Below are positions 28,420 through 37,700 of a DNA stretch of 64,000 bases, one piece after another. The notes under the pieces were generated by a model that was not told where the DNA came from, ran no database searches, and saw only the letters and a program-made list of their open reading frames with translations. The stretch is from an uncultured Clostridia bacterium. GTDB lineage: Bacteria; Bacillota; Clostridia; TANB77; CAG-508. The first letter of the stretch is position 1; each line of letters opens with the position of its first letter. The position numbers were made by a program, and so were the translations under genes. Location: assembly GCA_934182605.1 (NCBI GenBank), contig CAKPRQ010000009.1:1-64000 (forward strand), given 5' to 3'.

Positions 28420-30318
28420 TTATCTCTCATCTACTTCCTTCTCACCAACTTTATTTTCTTTAGAATTACTTTCTTTCTTTATTAAATCAATTTCAGATAC
28501 CCTAACTGATTCTCTAAAGTCATTCTTCTTTTGTGTGCTATTTTCGGATACTGGGGAACTATCACTAATTTGCAGATTACTTTGCGAAGCATTCAATAAT
28601 AGTGTTTTGTCTTTTTTGTTAAAAGAGAAAATATTACCTAATTTACTTTTAACATTTTTAAACCAAGCAATTATTTTATTGTCTTTTCTTGTCTCGGTTT
28701 CTTGCACAGAAATATCTTTATCTTCTACATTTCTTCTATCTTGAATACCTAAAACATATTCATATATTTCATTTTGAATATCTGTAATATCATTTTTTTC
28801 AATAATTCTTCTATCTTTAATATCTTGAATAAAATATTGAACTTTATAATACATTTGTTGTGCTTCAGCTGTTGTAGCAGCTTCTCCTGGTTGCAAGCCC
28901 TTATCATTATAATACACTTGCTTATAATACTCATCCATAAACCATCTTAATTCTTCATAATTTTTCCCATCTTTTGCCATTAATTGTTTCAAATTATCAG
29001 TATCATTTACCATTGCGTCAAGTATAACATTTTCTCCATATAAATCAACTAATCTTTCTATAACTCTAACACTAGACAAATAAGCTATTCCAACCTCTGG
29101 TCTACCTGTCGATTCATAAAACTTTTGTGTAAAATATTCTGTTGCTCCCTCATTTAATCCTTGTCCGCCAATTTCTATTACTAAACCGCCCATTTTTGTG
29201 AAACCTATTTTTTGAGTACGTCCCATTTTATCTTTGGTTGTTGTTGCAGCATGCACTAATTCATGTAAAATCGTCTTATATTTTGCATCTACATTTTGAT
29301 TTGAATTTCTTCTTAAAGATACTTTTAACTCATCATCATGATATAATCCTGTCCACCTATCGTCATCAAAATCTATATATTCAAAGTCTTTAAAATTTTT
29401 TAATAAATTACTATACATTTGCTCTCTTAATTCTGGCGAAATGTCTTTATTTAAGTCTAGTATTTTCTTAAATGCTTTTACTTGTCCAAGTGCTTTTTTA
29501 CTCTGTGCTTTTTGATACGAAAGGATTTGCTTTTGGTCTCTTTCTATAAATAGTAAATCATTATTTAATTCAAGTCTAACGTCTTCTCTATAATCGCTAG
29601 GTAAATCAATTTTATTCATTTCATTTAAGTTTTCCATAAATCCATCTAAAAAAACTCCACATTCATGAAACTCCTTAGAAAGTTCTTGCATATTAGAGGA
29701 ATTTAATGTTAACATTCTTTCTTCCCCAAATATTTTAACTAAGCTTTCAAATATTTGCGCATTTTGACTTCCTTGCATTTTGGGTTCTGTATAACCATTA
29801 GTATATTGCATACTTCTTCTAATATTTTTTAGCTCATTTCCTATATATTCTATACGAGCTTTATCAAATCCATCACATTCAACAATATCTCCAAAATCGC
29901 CTTTATATTTTGTATGCACATCTTTCAGAGCTATCTTGGTAAATTGTTCCATTAACTCATCAAATATTAATGCTTCTGAACTACTTCTACTAAAAAACAT
30001 TTCGCCAGATTTTGGGTTATAAACTAAATCCTTCTCTATTTCTAAAGTTTTTACTGAATTTACAGAGTCTAATATTCTATCTACCATACCGTCTGCATAC
30101 TTATGCATACCTGGCACTAAATATAACGAATTCCTGTATTCATTTAAGGCTTTAATTAATTTTAATTGTGAATAAAATTTATTGTAATTATTATCAGCTA
30201 AAACTCTAAGCTCTTGTGCATTAATTATGCTTGAAAATTCTTCTTCAAAAAAAGGAAAATTCATATATATTTCTTTTATTGTATAATCATTTAAAGATTT
30301 TTTATTCATTTCAAACAC
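28420..30318 (-). CDS. Uncharacterised protein with gluzincin-type zinc protease motif (HELVH...NEGATE)
   Basis: 632 residues from a GTG at 30318 with AGGTGG about 6 nt upstream; the next ATG (30309) is badly spaced. No signal peptide or membrane segment is seen, so it looks cytoplasmic or delivered by a non-Sec route. HELVHA is at about residues 352-357 and GLNEGATEYFTQ follows at about 387-397, the layout of a gluzincin (HExxH plus a downstream glutamate). The N-terminal 330 residues are helical and charged, without a family I recognise. The last ~100 residues are low-complexity and rich in K, E and S. It stands alone between terminators. Protease activity is inferred from the motif only. 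A secreted effector, a phage-like toxin or a housekeeping protease are all possible. Confidence 0.65.
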   Translation of the reverse strand: MFEMNKKSLNDYTIKEIYMNFPFFEEEFSSIINAQELRVLADNNYNKFYSQLKLIKALNEYRNSLYLVPGMHKYADGMVDRILDSVNSVKTLEIEKDLVYNPKSGEMFFSRSSSEALIFDELMEQFTKIALKDVHTKYKGDFGDIVECDGFDKARIEYIGNELKNIRRSMQYTNGYTEPKMQGSQNAQIFESLVKIFGEERMLTLNSSNMQELSKEFHECGVFLDGFMENLNEMNKIDLPSDYREDVRLELNNDLLFIERDQKQILSYQKAQSKKALGQVKAFKKILDLNKDISPELREQMYSNLLKNFKDFEYIDFDDDRWTGLYHDDELKVSLRRNSNQNVDAKYKTILHELVHAATTTKDKMGRTQKIGFTKMGGLVIEIGGQGLNEGATEYFTQKFYESTGRPEVGIAYLSSVRVIERLVDLYGENVILDAMVNDTDNLKQLMAKDGKNYEELRWFMDEYYKQVYYNDKGLQPGEAATTAEAQQMYYKVQYFIQDIKDRRIIEKNDITDIQNEIYEYVLGIQDRRNVEDKDISVQETETRKDNKIIAWFKNVKSKLGNIFSFNKKDKTLLLNASQSNLQISDSSPVSENSTQKKNDFRESVRVSEIDLIKKESNSKENKVGEKEVDER

Positions 30319-30398
30319 ACTTATCCCACCTACTTGTTATTGTAAATACAATATTTCTTTATATTGATTTTACTATAGTTGTATAAAAATAGCAAGGT

Positions 30399-31242
30399 TT
30401 AAACAAACTTTTGATACACTTCATTTTTATTCATATTTCTATCTTTAGCAATCTTTTTAATAATTTCTTTCTTTTCGAATCCCTGTTCTTCATAATACTT
30501 ATAATGTTCTTCGAAAGTTAATTTAGATAAATCTTCTTTTTCCTTTTCTTTTTTAGTAATATTGCTACCTTCTACTAATATTACAAATTCTCCTCTAATT
30601 CTCTCTTCATTCTCTAATTCATTTATTAAATTTTCTAAAGTATTTCTATTAAAAGTTTCATGTATTTTTGTTATTTCTTTAGCTAAAACAATATTTCTAT
30701 TTCCTAATATTTTTAACATACTACCTAAGGTTTTTATTAATTTATGAGGAGCTTCATAAAAAATTAAAGTATTTTTATTAAATTTTATATCCTCTAAAAT
30801 TTCTTCTTTTTCTTTTACATTTACTGGTAAAAATCCTATAAATTGAAATTTTGTAGTGCTTAAACCTGAAGCAACTAATGCATTTACAAATGCACATGCT
30901 CCTGGTATTGGTATAATTTCTATATTTTCTTTTATAGCATCTTTTATTAAAACTTCTCCTGGATCTGAAATACCGTGGGGTTCCTGCATCACTTACTATT
31001 GCAATATTTTTTCCCTCTTTTACTTTTTTTATTAAACTTTCTGATTTCACATTTTCATTTTCTTTATAATAACTTATTAAAGGTTTAGAAATTTCAAAAT
31101 AATTTAATAATTGCAACGTATGTCTCGTATCTTCTGCAGCTATTAAATCGACTTCTTTTAATACTTTTAAAGCTCTAAAAGTAATATCCTCTAAATTACC
31201 TATAGGTGTAGCCACTACATATATTTTTCCATAACCATCCAT
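30399..31242 (-). pseudogene. rsmI: rsmI (16S rRNA C1402 2'-O-methyltransferase) interrupted by a frameshift
   Basis: Two overlapping reading frames together make one complete RsmI of about 280 residues. The first (from 31242) gives [19 protein letters not shown] to VSDAGTP. The second frame continues with [28 protein letters not shown] and the rest to KNEVYQKFV. The family sequence normally reads VSDAGTPGISDPG, so there is one extra base around 30973-30980, in or next to a run of four Gs on the plus strand. RsmI methylates the ribose of C1402 in the decoding centre. The start overlaps the stop of the upstream trmN6-like gene by adjacency (31243/31242), the classic yabB-rsmI pairing. The cause is either a real inactivating mutation or a sequencing/assembly error; the rest is well conserved, which favours an error or a very recent event. 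Confidence 0.85.
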
Positions 31243-31995
31243 TTACTTTACCTCCAAACCATAAACTTCTCTTAACTCTTTTGTATAATCACCATTATTA
31301 TCATAAACTATTAACGGTTTTGAAATTTTTAGAAAACTTTTTCCATTTTTAACTGCTTTTATTAAAAAAAGTACTGGTACACTTTTGGTATTTGATTGAA
31401 CGTATTGCAATTCTTTAGGTTCTAAATTATATTTTCTCAAATTATATATAACATCAACTAATCTTTCACACCTATGCACCATATAAATTTCACCTTTATC
31501 TTTTAATAAAAATTTTGCTTTTTTACAAATATCTTCAATATTACAATAAATTTCATGTCTAGAAATTCTTTTTTCTTCATTCTCATTTTGTAATCCTGAA
31601 TTATTTCTTTGATATGGCGGATTGCTTACGATAACATCTATTGAATTTGCCTCAATATACTTATCCACTTCTTTTAAATCTATATTTAATATCTCTATTT
31701 TATCTTCTAAATTATTTAACTTTACACTTCTTTTTGCCATATCTGCTATCTTTTCTTGTATCTCTATAGAATAAATTTTATTCACATTTATTTTAGCAGT
31801 TAATAATATTGAAATTATGCCTGTTCCAGTTCCAAAATCTACAACTTTTAAATCCTTCTTATTACTTTTAACATAATTAGACAACAAAACTGCATCAATT
31901 CCAAATTTAAAAAATTGATTATTTTGTATAATTTTTAAACCATTACATTGTAAATCATCTATAACTTCATTTTCATTTACATTTACGGATACCAT
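31243..31995 (-). CDS. tRNA1(Val) A37 N6-methyltransferase-like protein (TrmN6/YabB family)
   Basis: About 250 residues starting at the ATG at 31995, which has GAGGA 6-7 nt upstream; the frame also reaches a GTG at 32007. A Rossmann methyltransferase fold is shown by VDFGTGTGIISILL (SAM-binding motif I) and VSNPPYQ (the NPPY motif of N6-adenine methyltransferases), followed by a basic C-terminal half. Related proteins methylate A37 of tRNA1(Val). It directly abuts rsmI, as in Bacillus yabB-yazA-rsmI. Substrate specificity is inferred from family and context. Confidence 0.85.
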   Translation of the reverse strand: MVSVNVNENEVIDDLQCNGLKIIQNNQFFKFGIDAVLLSNYVKSNKKDLKVVDFGTGTGIISILLTAKINVNKIYSIEIQEKIADMAKRSVKLNNLEDKIEILNIDLKEVDKYIEANSIDVIVSNPPYQRNNSGLQNENEEKRISRHEIYCNIEDICKKAKFLLKDKGEIYMVHRCERLVDVIYNLRKYNLEPKELQYVQSNTKSVPVLFLIKAVKNGKSFLKISKPLIVYDNNGDYTKELREVYGLEVK

Positions 31996-32091
31996 ATTTT
32001 TCCTCACTTATTCACAAATTATTATAACGTTTATTTACTTATCCACATATTATACACTAAAAGATATATTTTGTAAAATGGAGTGGTGGTA

Positions 32092-32232
32092 ATGAGTAAA
32101 AAAAAGCCTGGCAAATTTAAATGTATCCAGCAAAATTTCTGTAAATCTTTAGTGGATATTAATTGTTTTTTAACTAATCTCTGTAAAACAAATAAAGGTG
32201 TAAAAATGTATAAATTATTAAAGAAAAAATAA
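32092..32232 (+). CDS. Possible small basic four-cysteine protein (46 aa)
   Basis: An ORF starting MSKKKPGKFKCIQQNFC and ending in KKK lies in an otherwise empty gap, with GGAG 8 nt before the ATG. Cysteines fall at 11, 17, 25 and 31 (C-x5-C-x7-C-x5-C), an evenly spaced pattern that could bind metal or form disulfides. There is no signal peptide. A terminator hairpin starts directly at its stop codon, which supports expression. I know no family. A spurious ORF cannot be excluded. Confidence 0.45.
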   Translation: MSKKKPGKFKCIQQNFCKSLVDINCFLTNLCKTNKGVKMYKLLKKK

Positions 32233-32262
32233 AATGGTCAACATTTTTTTATTGACCATTTT
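32231..32262. terminator. Bidirectional terminator
   Basis: The 11-bp stem AAAATGGTCAA/TTGACCATTTT has a T-rich loop. It overlaps the stop codons of the small ORF (32232, plus strand) and of the ATPase gene (32261, minus strand). Confidence 0.8.
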
Positions 32263-33505
32263 AATAATCTAAACTATTACTATCTAAAAGAAAGTCATAA
32301 ATGCTCATTAATATAATACCATTTTCGTAACGGGATTTTTTTACATTATTACCTACTATTATTATTTTTTTAAAAAAATCATTTACATTTATTAATGATT
32401 TTTGTTCTTGTATAACTTTTTCTTTTGTTTGCATTTCTAATGCTGACTGTATATATATTTTATTATTTCCCTTATTTGCCACAAAATCAATCTCTAATTG
32501 TTTTTTCGAATTGCCCTCGCGAATTTCAACAGAACCTACATCAACATTATAACCACGTTTTTTTAATTCTATATAAATAACATTTTCCATTGTATGTGAT
32601 ATTTCTTCACTTTGTCTAAAATCTAAAAAACAATTTCTGATTCCTATATCTGTAAAATAATATTTTTGAGGAGTTTCTATAAATCTCTTTCCCCTTACAT
32701 CAAATCTCCTTGCTTTTTCTATAATAAATGCATCTTGCAAATATCCTAAATAATTATATATAGTTTTATCTGTCATAGAAGATGTTCTATCTCTTTCTTT
32801 AAAACTATTTGACAATTTTAATGGATTTGTAAGACATCCTATATCAGATGCTATTATTTGTACCAACATCTCTAATTCTTCTTTATTCTGAACTTTATTT
32901 CTATCAACAATATCATTAATATATACATTATCTTTTTGAGTTCTTAAATAATTTATCTTAGCATTATCAGTTTTGGCTAATACTGTTAGAGGTAATCCTC
33001 CATAAGTATAATATTCACTTAAAGCCTTTTCCTCAGAACCGTCATATATAGAATAAAACTCTGAAAATGATAAAGGATATATTCTTACTTCATCTCCTCT
33101 ACCTCTAAATTCTGTTACAATATCTGACGATAAAAATTTAGAATTACTTCCAGTTACATAAATCTCTAAATTATTTATATGCATAAAACCAATTAAAACA
33201 GATTCAAAATCTTTAACTTCCTGTATTTCATCTAATAATATATAATATTTACTATTATCTTTAATTAAACTTCTTATATATTCATCCAATAAATCTGGAT
33301 CTAAATATTTTTGATTTTTCTTCTCATCTAAACTTAATTGTATTATATGTCCTTCATCTATTCCTTTTTCTATAAGATAATTTCTAAATATTGTATTTAA
33401 TAAATAGGATTTTCCACATCTTCTAATTCCTGTTATTACTTTTATAAGTTGATTATCTATTCTATCTATAAGTTCATTCAAATAATAATCTCTTTTTATT
33501 TCCAA
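32261..33505 (-). CDS. AAA_14/DUF4143 family ATPase, paralogue 1
   Basis: About 414 residues if it starts at the TTG at 33505, which lies 8 nt after GGAGG and aligns with the N-termini of the two paralogues (REN/RDY-YL...). A longer frame to an ATG at 33520 or 33586 is possible but would place the GGAGG inside the gene. Walker A is GIRRCGKS and Walker B is YILLDEIQEV, with sensor-like ITGSNSKFLSS. A winged-helix-like segment follows the ATPase part. The C-terminal DUF4143 half has a PD-(D/E)xK-like pattern (LEIDFVANK...IYIQ). This family is widespread in Bacteria and Archaea, often as several diverged copies per genome, and its function is not established. Upstream sequence contains a strong promoter and three ATTCGTAATGG/CATTACGAA repeats, suggesting autoregulation. 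Confidence 0.85.
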   Translation of the reverse strand: MEIKRDYYLNELIDRIDNQLIKVITGIRRCGKSYLLNTIFRNYLIEKGIDEGHIIQLSLDEKKNQKYLDPDLLDEYIRSLIKDNSKYYILLDEIQEVKDFESVLIGFMHINNLEIYVTGSNSKFLSSDIVTEFRGRGDEVRIYPLSFSEFYSIYDGSEEKALSEYYTYGGLPLTVLAKTDNAKINYLRTQKDNVYINDIVDRNKVQNKEELEMLVQIIASDIGCLTNPLKLSNSFKERDRTSSMTDKTIYNYLGYLQDAFIIEKARRFDVRGKRFIETPQKYYFTDIGIRNCFLDFRQSEEISHTMENVIYIELKKRGYNVDVGSVEIREGNSKKQLEIDFVANKGNNKIYIQSALEMQTKEKVIQEQKSLINVNDFFKKIIIVGNNVKKSRYENGIILMSIYDFLLDSNSLDY

Positions 33506-33517
33506 TTTCAAAACCTC

Positions 33518-33600
33518 CATTACGAATTTTTTCCATTTACGTAATTTTTTCGTAATGATTATAACATAAATTTTAATTTTAGTCAAATTACCATTACGAA
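33518..33600 (-). promoter_or_regulatory. Promoter and operator-like repeats of ATPase paralogue 1
   Basis: On the minus strand, TTGACT (33581-33586) and TATAAT (33558-33563) are 17 bp apart. ATTCGTAATGG occurs just upstream of the -35 box (33590-33600) and again over the ribosome site (33518-33528). The inverted form CATTACGAA (33549-33557) sits immediately after the -10 box. Repeats at all three control points suggest a repressor-binding array, possibly for the encoded protein itself. Confidence 0.7.
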
Positions 33601-33775
33601 TTTTTATTACAATTTACAGTTTTAATAAAAGTACTTATATATTATATACAATTTAATTTTTTCTACTCTATTTGTTATAATAAAATATTCTTATTATTAA
33701 TTATATTCTGAGTTATTACATATTTTTTTATTTTTAATATATACTATTATAAATACTGATTTAAGGAGGGAATTT

Positions 33776-33973
33776 ATGAAAACACTATATTATATTTCAC
33801 TTACATTAGTAATTATAGGTGCATTAAATTGGTTACTTATTGGATTATTCGATTTTGATTTAGTTGCCACTCTATTTGGTACTATGAGTTTACTTAGTAG
33901 AATTGTATATTCTTTAGTTGGAATTGCAGGATTGATTTCATTAGGACTTTATTCTACAATAAGTAAAGAATAA
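33776..33973 (+). CDS. DUF378 family small membrane protein
   Basis: 65 residues with two hydrophobic segments (about 5-27 and 40-60) and the family pattern IGALNWLLIGLFDFDLVA...LSRIVYSLVGIAGL. These proteins are common in Firmicutes and have no known function. GGAGGG lies just before the ATG. A terminator follows at 33994-34036. It is a monocistronic gene. Confidence 0.9.
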   Translation: MKTLYYISLTLVIIGALNWLLIGLFDFDLVATLFGTMSLLSRIVYSLVGIAGLISLGLYSTISKE

Positions 33974-33993
33974 GAAAAAATTAATTTAACATT

Positions 33994-34036
33994 AAATGTA
34001 AGCAATTATTTAAAAATATATTAACTGCTTACATTT
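33994..34036. terminator. Bidirectional terminator
   Basis: The stem AAATGTAAGCA/TGCTTACATTT is followed by T residues on the plus strand. It separates the DUF378 gene from the convergent GerMN gene ending at 34047. Confidence 0.75.
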
Positions 34037-34046
34037 TTATTGTTTT

Positions 34047-34559
34047 CTAAAAAGTAACTTCTTCACCTTCTACAAATATCTTAATTCCATTAACCTCACT
34101 TAATGAACTTACAGTTTTTTGAATAGATTCTATTGTTTTTTGCTTATGGTTTTCATCTGTAAAATTCAAAAAGTCTTTAGTAAAATCAATTTCTAAAATT
34201 TCCCCTTTTAGCTCTACCTTATTTAAGATTGTACCTTCAGGAATTAATTTTTTGTAACCACTAGCTTCAGGCCCTAATATTAACATTTGTATTAGAGTTT
34301 CATAAGGATTTTCTAGTAATAACTTTGCATCAATCAAACGCCCTTCTTGAACTAATGTACCACCTTCATTTTCTGCAAAATATAATGCTACTATTGTTTT
34401 TCTTAAATCTTCATCTGAAATTTCTTGTTGTGGTGTGTAATCTTGTGAAATCTCATTTTCTGGATTAACTACTACAAATTGTTTTACAAATACAACTATT
34501 GCAACAATTAATATTACAGCTATTATTGAAAAAACTATTATTTTCTTTTTATTTAACAT
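34047..34559 (-). CDS. GerMN-domain membrane-anchored protein
   Basis: 170 residues from the ATG at 34559, preceded by GGGAGG (the frame extends to 34574 without a better site). An N-terminal membrane segment or signal anchor is at about 5-28. It is followed by a linker and a GerMN domain (ALYFAENEGGTLVQEGR...LLLENPYETLIQMLILGP...LIPEGTILNKVEL...VDFTKDF-like EIDFTKDFL). GerM-type proteins act in spore formation and germination, and GerMN domains also occur in LpqB-type lipoproteins. There is no lipobox cysteine here. The promoter lies in the divergent region shared with the dehydratase gene. Confidence 0.85.
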   Translation of the reverse strand: MLNKKKIIVFSIIAVILIVAIVVFVKQFVVVNPENEISQDYTPQQEISDEDLRKTIVALYFAENEGGTLVQEGRLIDAKLLLENPYETLIQMLILGPEASGYKKLIPEGTILNKVELKGEILEIDFTKDFLNFTDENHKQKTIESIQKTVSSLSEVNGIKIFVEGEEVTF

Positions 34560-34659
34560 ATATTTACCTCCCAAACATTTCCTTTTTTAATCATATTCGT
34601 ACAAGTATAACATTAGAACCTTTTTAAAAAATTACCAATATAAAACCATTCGTTTCCCA

Positions 34660-34688
34660 TTGACATTTTAATAATTTCATTATAAAAT
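34660..34688 (+). promoter_or_regulatory. Sigma-A promoter of the dehydratase fusion gene
   Basis: TTGACA (34660-34665) and TAAAAT (34683-34688) are 17 bp apart, about 95 nt upstream of the start codon. Confidence 0.65.
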
Positions 34689-34784
34689 ATATAATATTAA
34701 CATAAAAGTTTTAAGAGATTTTTAGTTGCAAAATTCTTATATTTTACAGCTAAATTATGCCTCAAGAAAGGGATTAGATTAAAT

Positions 34785-37700
34785 ATGAATAATACGATAC
34801 ATATAGGTCTTGATGTTGGATCAACTACAGTAAAAAAAGTTATTATGAATGATAATTATGAGATAATAGATTCATCATATACGAGACACTTTTCAGATAC
34901 TAAAAATACAGTATGTAATGTTTTAAATGAGATTATAGATAAATACCCAAATAACACATTTACATTCACTTTAACTGGTTCTGGTGCTATGTCTACAGCA
35001 AAATTTTTGGAATTACCTTTTATTCAAGAAGTTATTTCTTGCAAAAGAATTGTTGAACATGATATTCCTAAGACTGATGTTGTTATTGAACTTGGTGGTG
35101 AAGATGCCAAAATTATTTATTTTGATAATTTCGTAGAGCAAAGAATGAACGGAACTTGTGCTGGTGGTACTGGTGCATTTTTAGACCAAATGGCTAGCTT
35201 ATTAAATACAGATACTCCTGGTCTTAATGAACTTGCAAAAGGCTATGAAACTATTTACCCTATAGCTTCAAGATGTGGTGTTTTTGCTAAAACTGATGTA
35301 CAACCATTATTAAATGAAGGTGCAAGAAAAGAAGATATTGCTGCATCTATTTTCCAAGCAGTTGTTAACCAAACTATTAGTGGACTTGCTTGTGGTAGAC
35401 CTATTAAAGGTAATGTTGCATTTCTTGGTGGTCCTTTAAATTACTTATCTGAACTTAGAAAAAGATTTATTGAAACTTTAAATTTAACACCTGAAGAAAC
35501 TATAATACCAGAAAATGCTCACCTTTTAGTTGCTAAAGGTGCTGCTATAGATTCTTTTAATGCAAAACCTATAACAGTACAAGAATTAAAAGAAAAAATA
35601 GAAAATTTAAAAAATTCTAAAGATAATACCACAAAACCTATAGCTCCTTTATTTGAAAGTGAAAAAGATTATTTAGAATTCAAGAAAAGACATGAAAAGG
35701 ATGCTATCCCTACAAAACCTTTAGAAAATTACGAAGGAGATTGTTTTATAGGAATTGATGCTGGTTCTACTACTACAAAATTAGTATTATTAGATAAAAA
35801 CGGAGATTTGTTATACTCCCAATATGATAATAACAATGGGAATCCATTAAGTAGTGTTATTTCTATGTTGAAAACTTTATATGCTATTTTACCTGAAAAA
35901 GCAATTATTAGATATAGCGGTATAACAGGGTATGGCGAAAAATTAATTCAAACTGCTTTAAAAGTAGATTTAGGAGAAATTGAAACAATAGCCCACTATA
36001 CAGCTGCTAAGAAATTTATGCCTAATGTAAATAGCATCGTAGACATTGGCGGTCAAGATATGAAATATATTCGCTTAAAAAATAATTATATTGATAATAT
36101 AATGTTAAATGAGGCTTGTTCATCAGGTTGCGGTTCTTTTATAGAAACATTTGCTAAAAGTTTAAATATTTCTATTGAAAATTTTGTAAAAGAAGCTATT
36201 AAATCTAGAAACCCTGTAGATTTAGGTTCAAGATGTACAGTATTTATGAACTCTAAAATAAAACAAGCTCAAAAAGAGGGATATTCTGTTGGAGATATTT
36301 CTGCTGGATTATCTTACTCTGTAGTTAAAAATGCTATTCAAAAAGTTATGAAAATTAGGGATTATAAAACTCTAGGCGATAATATAGTAGTACAAGGTGG
36401 AACTTTCTATAATGATGCCGTATTAAGAGCATTTGAGCTTATTGTTGGAAAAAACGTTATAAGACCTAACATTGCAGGTCTTATGGGAGCTTATGGTGTT
36501 GGGATTTTAGCCAAAGAACAATATGAGGCAAATTTAGATATGGAATATAGATCTACTATTTCTAAATTAGAAGACATAGATAATTTAAAAATAGAAATTA
36601 CTCATACTAGATGTAATGGATGTGAAAATCATTGTTTATTAACTATAAATAAATTCAATAATAACACTCGTTTCATATCTGGAAATAGATGTGAAAAAGG
36701 TGCAGGTAACGCTAATAGTGCAAATAAAGAATTGCCTAATTTATATAAGTACAAATATGATAGATTATTCAATTATGAACCTTTAGCAGAAGATAAAGCA
36801 ACTAGAGGTACTATTGGTATACCTAGAGTTCTAAATATGTATGAAGATTATCCATTTTGGTTTACTTTCCTTACAAACTTAGGATTTAGAGTTATTTTGT
36901 CTGATAAAAGTACACGTACTACATATGAAAAAGGTATGGAATCTATGCCTTCTGAATCAGTATGTTACCCTGCTAAATTAGCACATGGACATATTATGAA
37001 TTTATTAGAAAAAGGAATTACAACTATATTCTACCCTTGTATTCCATATTCAAGAAAAGAATTCAAAGGTGCAGAAAATCACTATAACTGCCCTATTGTA
37101 ATTTCTTATTCAGAAGTTTTAAAAAATAATATTGAAGAATTAAAGAATATAGAGTTTTTAAATCCATTCTTACCTTTAATTCCTAAAAAATTAGTTAAAG
37201 TTATTCTAGAATTGGACGAATTTAAGAGATTTAATTTTACTAAAAGAGAATTATCAATAGCTGCAGAAAAAGCAGAAGTTGAATATATGCATTATAGAGC
37301 AGATGTACATAACAAAGGTATTGAAACTATAGAATACCTAAAAAAGAATAATTTAAAAGGTATTGTTTTAGCAGGTAGACCTTACCACTTAGACCCAGAA
37401 ATTAATCATGGTATAGATACTTTAATTACAAGTTTAGGCCTTGCAGTTTTGACAGAAGATAGTATTTCACATTTAGAAGAAGTAAAAAGACCTATTAGAG
37501 TTGTTGACCAATGGATGTTTCATGCAAGACTTTACGCTGCTGCTAATATTGTAGGACAAAGCGATAATCTTGAAATGATACAACTCAACTCATTTGGTTG
37601 TGGTGTTGATGCTGTAACTACAGACCAAGTAGAAGAAATTTTAACAAGTTATGATAAAATGTATACTTTAATAAAAATAGATGAAGTAAATAACTTAGGA

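Noticed and set aside
30399..30992. A separate 197-residue gene starting at the ATG at 30992
   Set aside because: It is the second half of rsmI in another frame; family motifs join smoothly across the frameshift.
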